Of a DNA stretch of 64,000 bases, positions 58,359-64,000 are shown piece by piece. Made by a program: the position numbers and the translations under genes. The notes under the pieces were generated by a model. It did not search any database. It had not been told where the DNA came from and saw only the letters and a program-made list of their open reading frames with translations. Within the stretch, counting starts at the first letter, position 1. Each line of letters opens with the position of its first letter. Origin of the DNA: Phlyctochytrium arcticum (taxonomy: Eukaryota; Chytridiomycota; Chytridiomycetes; Chytridiales; Chytridiaceae); assembly GCA_025602905.1 (NCBI GenBank), contig JAHLKI010000016.1, forward strand, positions 186,001-250,000, written 5' to 3'.

Positions 58359-58985
58359 ATGGCAACAATGGTCACGTCCCTCGACAACAACGATTGGTTC
58401 AAGGTCTCTATTAACAAGTTTGACGGCAAGAACTACCACTTCTGGAAGCTCAGAATGTCGGCGCTGCTGAAAGCTCGGGGACTCTGGAAATACGTGATTG
58501 AAGATGTCACTGCTGCTGCCGAGAACGAGGACGGCGAGCCCGTCGAGATCTCGGAGGATGTACAGCTCAAACAAGATCAGGCCTTCTGTACTATTGTCAT
58601 GGGGCTATGTGACTCGCAACTCGGGTACATTTTGAACGAAACCTCGGCATTTGCTGCGTGGGCCAAACTCCAAAACGTTCACGAAGCGCCGCTTCGTCAG
58701 AATAAATCGTTCCTGCGCTACAAGTTCTTTCGTACCAAGATGTCCAAGGGAGAAAGCGTGCAGAATCACATTAGCAAAATAATGGGGATGGCCGCCAAAC
58801 TGGAAGCGATTGGCTCCCCAGTATCTCAGGACGACTTGTACCTTACAATCTTGTGCGGTCTACCACCAGAGTATGACACCCTTATCCAGACATTGGATTC
58901 TTGCACTGATAACTTGGACCTAAATGTCTTGACTGGTCGCTTGCTAAAGCAGGAAGCGACCCTCTTGGCCCGCAATACATTTTGA
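58359..58985 (+). mobile_element. Copia-type retrotransposon gag remnant
   Basis: The 208-codon frame starts MATMVTSLDNNDWFKV and carries the hallmarks of the copia gag (UBN2/DUF4219) family: KFDGKNYHFWKLRMSALLKA near the start, then AWAKLQNVHEA, LRYKFFRTKMSKGESVQNHI and LTILCGLPPEYDTLI. The zinc knuckle and all of pol (protease, integrase, reverse transcriptase) are absent. The frame ends at a stop within about 600 bases of unrelated sequence. No matching long terminal repeats were recognised on either side. A lone gag can be a decayed element or a domesticated gene; the intact frame leaves the second possible. Confidence 0.8.
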
Positions 58986-59399
58986 TTCTAAAGCCAATCC
59001 TTTCGTGCCCACTCTCAGGACCTTATATCCCTCAAAAATGATCACAAAAGATGTATAGAAGGCACCATGACGAATGGTGCTCGTACCGCAGAATTTGCCG
59101 CTGGAGAGTCGCCGTGGCTGCAATCTTGGTGGAATGTCGTACTGTTCTCGGGACATTCAACGACTTTGGATCGACAGTTTTAGCAAACAGGATTAGATAT
59201 GTGGGCGTAGATGGACAAACGCATCAATGTCCAAAAAGTCACCATTCAAAGTGAACCGAAAGTGGGATTTCGGAACCACCATGTACAAACTCTATGAGGA
59301 CACTACCAGCGACCCGATCCACAGTATCCGTCATTGCAAAAGATGGGCAACCCAAGGGACCGAGACATCAATTCAGCCCGCCACATTACAGTACGAACA

Positions 59400-59528
59400 A
59401 CTCGCAGACTTTCTTGGAGATCCCGAGACCCGACTTGGGCTATGACCTAGCAGACTTTCTCGGAGATCCTGGGCCTCGATTATAGTACGACTACAAATTA
59501 GTAGACTTTCTCAGAGACGTCAACGGCT
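59400..59528. repeat. Three imperfect copies of a GCAGACTTTCTCGGAGAT unit
   Basis: (G/A)GACTTTCT(C/T)(G/A)GAGA(T/C) recurs near 59403, 59451 and 59505, spaced about 48-54 bp, with the conserved part about 20 bp. In one frame two copies encode LADFLGDP followed by stops. Confidence 0.6.
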
Positions 59529-59530
59529 AT

Positions 59531-60204
59531 AGTTTGTTAGTTTAGAGGACACTGACGCTCTTTCATGGCCCCATTTTTCTTCGTGTATCTGTACCCGTTC
59601 AAGCCATATATATGAGGACTCTCTTGGATCGATATCATACATGTCGTTTCACGAGAATCCAAGTTCCAACTCATGCAACGTCAATGCCGGAGCCCCACGG
59701 AGCCCAATAATCAGAATAAGAACGCTCGTTCCGCGCCAAAAATCTACGCGCCAAAATTCATATTCCACGGGCAGCCTCGATGCAAATTCCAGCGCAGGCA
59801 GTCTTTGGTTGTTTTTCTTTTCTTTTGGATTTGCACAGCGTTAACCTTTTTTGAATTTGGGTGCGATGGGAGCACTGTCACCAATAAGTAGGAGCCTTAT
59901 TTGCTTCGGACATTTGGTTCGGACACATTTGGAACTGCAACCAAATTTCCACCGAGACAAATACTCGAGAGTAATATGCCCAATGGTAAAAGAAAAAACA
60001 AAAGAAGGAAGAGAGAAATGATGGGAAAAGAAAAGAGTCTGACAGCTGATGTGTCTTCCGTGACCTGCCGCTGATTCACAGCGTTTTGGGCCGCTTCGCT
60101 TCGAAAGAACGCGTCCGCTGCGTTTATTTACAGACCCTGCTTCCTCCTTCTCCCCTCCACAATCTTCTCTCAACCACCACTAGTAACTCAAACGACCAGA
60201 CAAT
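59531..60204. promoter_or_regulatory. Upstream region of the PH-domain gene with ACGCG/GCGCCAAAA sites
   Basis: Two CGCGCCAAAA sites (about 59732-59741 and 59747-59756) resemble E2F-type or MBF-type cell-cycle sites, and a perfect ACGCGT (MluI cell-cycle box) lies at 60109-60114, about 90 bp before the start of the PH-domain gene. No supported gene in between. Confidence 0.4.
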
Positions 60205-63029
60205 ATGGCCGACGAGACGACAAAGCCTGAACTCCAGGCGCCAACGACGACTATCGCGACAGCCGATCCCGTCTCCACTGACACCACCACTGCTGCGCCG
60301 ACAACGACCTCTGAATCACCAGCAGCAGCAGCACCCGAGGCAACGACTGAATCCGCCGTTGAAACCCCTGCTGCTGCCGCTGCAGTCACCGAGGAAACTG
60401 CCCCAGAAACTCCCCAGGAAACATTTGACAATGTCGACGAGGCCGTCGCCGTCCAAGACGTGCCTCTCCCTGACCTCAAATCCAGTGGATGGCTCAAAAA
60501 GCTCTCGGTCCGCTTCAACTTGACCCTCTCCAAACGCTTCTATGTCGTCGGCTCCGATGAGACCCCGGCTCCTCAATTAAAGGACTTGAACTTGGTATAC
60601 AAGAAAAAGGCCATTCACTCGGCTGATGATGAAGAGTTCAAGACTCTTAATGCCGACTTGTTCAAGGATCTCGCTTTGGTATGTTCAGTCTTTCTTTCTC
60701 CGCCGAAAAGACACGAAACTAGCGTTAATCATAACCACAGGCCACAGTAACGACTAAAGGATTCTTGTTGGCGTACCGTTCAGACACGGCCACTACCACG
60801 CCCGTTGCCCTCCTCAACCTGCGTCATCTCGAGTCGGCCATTGTTCCGCCTACCACTCAAAGCGCTCTATCCACCAACGCCAACCATGTCATTGTCCGTT
60901 TCGCCCACCCTTCCCGCACCATTACTTTTGCGGCCGCATCGGCTGAAGATGCCAAGGCTTGGGCTTATACTCTTTTGACCGCCAAAGCTACTACCATCAG
61001 GAACACGGTGGAAGAGGAATCAGAGGCTTACCAAACCGCGTTGGCCGCTTTACAATCTCGTGACGCATTCACTATCAAGAAACCAGTTGCCCCGGCTACG
61101 ACAGCAGCACCTGAGGGAATTTTGAGTGACAGTGATGCCGTCCTGGACGCTGACCCCATCATCACGTCCACCGTCGTTGTTCCCGCCAGTGTCCCCGTCA
61201 CCCTCGAGGCGGCTACTGCCGATCAGCAGGATGCCATTGCTAAAAAGCAAGACAATAAGCGTAAACGCTTTACCTTCTTTGGCGGTAAACCTTTTGTTCC
61301 TACCGCGACTCCTGTAGATGAAACTATCGCGACTGAAGTTGCTTTCCCTGCTGAGCCTGTCGCTGCTCCTCGTCAATCCGTTTCGGCTGACCGCGCTGAG
61401 GTCCCTGCCATTACTCCTACAATCGAGGACGACACGACCACTCACAAAAAGGAAGGCTTGTTTGCTAGTTTCTCGACCTTGGCTAAAAAGGGGGCTGCCT
61501 TGCTCAAGGTAATTTTTATTTCACATTTCACATATACTCAAACACTTTGCTCATTCTTTTTACTATAGCAGGATGCATCAAACCCCACTGAACCCAAATC
61601 TACTCCCGAGCCCTTGATTGTTTCCGACGATAAGGAAATCACCCATGATGAGATTGTGGCTGATGCTCCCGCTGCTGCTCCCGTTGTTGCTTCTGCTGCT
61701 GCTCCTGTTGAGACAGAGACCAAGGAGGCGGAAGTGGAAGCCAAGGAAGTTGTTACTGATGCACCTCTTGTTACCGAGGAGAAGCAGGTCGAGGTTGAAC
61801 CCGAGACTGTTCCTACTCCCATCGTACCAACTGAAGCTGTTGTTGCAACTGAGGAGATTCCCGTTATTGTACCAGCTCCTGTTGAGGAGGTCACCGCTCC
61901 CGCCACGACCGAAACTTCCGCTGCTGACGCGACTCTCCCAACAACAACCGAAGACGAAGAACCCGTCTCTCGCACAACATCCCCAACCCCCAAGAAGAAC
62001 CTCTTTACCGATTTCGGGTCCTTGTTCCGTAAAGGTACCGGATCATCCAAGCCTAGCAAAAAGGAAATAGTGCCAGCTGTCCCCGAAAAGGATGAAGAAG
62101 CACCTACGGAGATTGTGGTTGTTGTGGAGGAAACTACTGTAGCTGTGGTTGAGGAGCCTGCTGTTGCTGAAACGCAAGAGTCTGCCAAGGTCTTGGACTC
62201 TGAAGTTCCACCTACTGAGTCAGCCCCCGTTCCAACACCATCAGCAACAACAGAGGAAACAACTCCAAAAGAGGAAATCACAACATCCCCCATTTCACCA
62301 CCCCCAACCCCCAAAATGAAGAAACGCCTCACGTCGTTTTTCGGATTTGGCGGACAAAAGGTCAAGTCCGAAGTCGGTGACCAGGACAAGAAGGAAGACA
62401 CGGACAAAAAGATTGAAGAGGCTGTGGACGCTCAAGAGGCTGCGGTTGTTGAGGAGGCCACCGAGGAAGTCAAAGCGGCCGACGCTGTTGTTGAGGATAA
62501 GGGAAAAGAGGTTGCCAAGGAACCTGTTGTTGAGGTTGTCGAGGAGAAGGCTACAGCACCCGTCACGCCACCCGCCGAAGCTACTGCCCCCATCACGTCA
62601 ATCCCATCCATCAGGGAGGAAACTACTGCAGTTGTTGCTGAGACTGCACCGGCCGCCGAACCAGAAAGCGTCCTCCGGTCCTCCACCGAAGAACACATCG
62701 ACGTCTCCCCCGCTACCCCTAAAGAAGAACAATCCGTCCCATCTACCCCCGAACCCACCACCCCCAAATCCTCCACAACAACCAAACTCTTTGGCCGCCG
62801 CCCAGCCACCCTCAAAAAACTCTTTTCGTTCAAAAAACACAATGACCAACACCATGAAGAAGAAGTGGTTGTTACCCCTGTTTCTCCTCTAAACTCGGAT
62901 TTGGCCGCGACAGACCTCACACCTGCTGTCACTGTCACTGCGCCCACGCTTGGCCGGGTCGGTGGTGAACAAACTGAGGAAGTTGGGTTTGCGGAGGGGG
63001 TTATGAGGGATGCCGGAGTTAAAGTTTAG
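60205..63029 (+). CDS. PH-domain protein with long low-complexity tails (Meu6-like)
   Basis: Three exons (60205-60678, 60741-61508, 61569-63029) give 900 residues. After an Ala/Thr/Pro-rich N-terminus a pleckstrin-homology-type module runs from about residue 92 to 255: SSGWLKKLSVRFNLTLSKRF, YVV, a split by intron 1, then TKGFLLAYRSD, HVIVRFAHPSRTITFAA and EDAKAWAYTLLTA. The rest is A/E/P/T/V-rich with repeated short basic/aromatic islands (KRKRFTFFGGKPF, KKNLFTDFGSLFRKG, KKRLTSFFGFGG, TTKLFGRRPATLKKLFSF), which look like recurring membrane- or partner-binding motifs. The family resembles the PH protein Mug6/Meu6 of fission yeast. Exon 3 has a tandem TAGCAG acceptor, allowing one Gln to be included or skipped. 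Confidence 0.8.
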
Positions 63030-63442
63030 TTTTTCTTTGAAGTCTATGGATTTGTTGGTTTGTGAAAGTAGATAGCATATATGTAGTAGTCCTGATTTTG
63101 TATGAATTGTTTTTTTGCCACTGATTGTTGCATTGGATGTAGTGTCGTAAACAAGAAAAAATGAATGTTCATCAACTATTTTCAGTTCCACGAAATCGTT
63201 ACCGGGTATCACACATGCGTGGTGATACCCGCTTCAACGATATAAGTCTGACAACACCCGTACTAGACCCACCGCCCCTCCTCAGTCCGTCATGTTCATA
63301 CTATAATTTGACGGTGGCATTTTGTTGGGCTTTGATTACCATTCCGCATTGGGAGAATTCTATGTTGGTGTCTGGGGGTAGCAGATACCCCTGTACTGAT
63401 CCAAAACGGATTTTCAAGTTTTTCGACCACGGCGCCCTCTTA
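63030..63442. other. No supported gene
   Basis: This is the 3' flank of the PH-domain gene, convergent with the micro-gene at 63443-63715. A plus-strand open stretch (63161-63514) overlaps that gene on the opposite strand and has no recognisable motif. Confidence 0.35.
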
Positions 63443-63715
63443 TCAGTAGTAATTACAGCCGCCACAGATTATGGCTGCGCAGCTGTGTGGGAACGCTGGT
63501 CTTTCGGGTTTTGAATCGAGAACAGGAAAGAATAAAACGTATTTGCCCTCTGCTGGTCCCAAGTCGTATCGTCAGTTTGGCCTAGAGACGTTTGACGATT
63601 GATAGATACCTTCTTCAAGGGCATCGGCGCCAAATCCTTGTGCCTTTAGACTAGCAAGTCGGCGCACCAAGCGGTCCGTTACGCGGCGGATCAATCGCCT
63701 GCCCATGTGAACCAT
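63443..63715 (-). CDS. Two-exon micro-protein, diverged member outside the array
   Basis: Exon 1 (63715-63610) is exactly 106 nt, the same as in the MVHL genes of the array, and encodes MVHMGRRLIRRVTDRLVRRL... with a split codon at the same phase. The intron (63609-63553, 57 nt) runs from GTATCT through CCAAACTGACGATACGACTTGGGACCAG; its CAAACTGACGATACGACTTG is identical to the unit A and B MVHL introns. Exon 2 continues EGKYVLFFPVLDSKP, aligning with KYVFTLTHIE, then extends to 71 residues with several Cys (SCAAIICGGCNYY). A shift of the acceptor by 3 nt is possible (CAGCAG). Confidence 0.55.
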
Positions 63716-64000
63716 TGTTACTAGAGGGGTTTATGTGGGTGTACTCGAGTGTGTGCTGAAGTAAGTATTGATTTTGGTGAAGTTGGTTGAAGGGGGGAGT
63801 ACGTTTTGCCAGCAATTTATATTACAAAACTGGTTCGATGCTCCAATTCTTTACGCCGGACGTTGTCATGAACAACATGGACTGAAGCAATGCCGCGCGC
63901 GACACTACTAACCGAGGGTCGTAAAATATCCATTCAGGGGACGTGAGTACATCAACCAGCCATTGTCTCAACTGCGCAAATGCATGATGACAACGACGCT

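Noticed and set aside
61050..62947. Ser/Thr/Val/Gly-rich frames antisense to the PH-domain gene
   Set aside because: Composition is the complement of the Ala/Pro/Glu-rich coding strand; no independent evidence of a gene.
1..64000. CRISPR arrays or bacterial-type operons
   Set aside because: Repeats here lack the regular short repeat-spacer pattern, and the genes are intron-containing eukaryotic genes.

Overview
The window is fungal nuclear DNA. The genes have short introns (mostly 55-85 nt) with GT...AG ends, and the recognisable proteins are typical of fungi: a Drs1/DDX27 helicase, a BOR1-type anion transporter, an Argonaute, Rad9, Ogg1, Pif1, Nuf2 and a Meu6-like PH-domain protein. I cannot place the species. 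An early-diverging fungus is plausible, but that is inference. Roughly 24 kb of compact gene-rich DNA at the left is followed by about 30 kb that is mostly repeats, decayed genes and small ORFs.

Layout. 0.1-6.5 kb: transportin (minus) and DDX27/Drs1 (plus) share a divergent promoter. 6.6-11.6 kb: decayed pieces of Argonaute and of the DDX27 3' end, a frameshifted gene of unknown family, a small element with terminal inverted repeats, and a tandem satellite with a unit near 160 bp. 11.8-14.6 kb: an intact Argonaute with a complete slicer tetrad. 15.3-18.1 kb: a four-exon low-complexity protein. 18.4-21.7 kb: an SLC4/BOR1 transporter and an MDR oxidoreductase. 21.9-30.4 kb: a run of genome-maintenance genes (RAD9, OGG1, PIF1, NUF2). 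30.6-35.5 kb: a decayed gene and weak ORFs.

35.9-51.3 kb is a tandem array. Two nearly identical units of about 5.8 kb (36758-42551 and 42552-48414) are flanked by partial diverged copies at 35915-36757 and 49515-51260. Each full unit carries two tiny two-exon genes on opposite strands. Their predicted products (48 and 50 residues) have a basic N-terminus (MARLRFRVAHR or MVHLSRGLVHR) and a shared C-terminus (Y-V/I-FTL-x-HIE-I/L-C). A fifth, more diverged member lies at 63443-63715 outside the array. This family is the best candidate here for something undescribed. The duplication also appears to have split a gene, leaving a chimeric ORF at the junction and a start-less copy at the far end.

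52.1-53.6 kb: an alpha/beta hydrolase with a membrane-spanning N-terminus. 53.6-60 kb: gene-poor DNA with a hexanucleotide repeat, a transposon-like ORF and a lone copia-type gag. 60.2-63.0 kb: a PH-domain protein with long Ala/Pro/Thr/Glu-rich tails.

Exon boundaries were worked out by hand from splice signals, reading-frame continuity and recalled family similarity. No searches were run.
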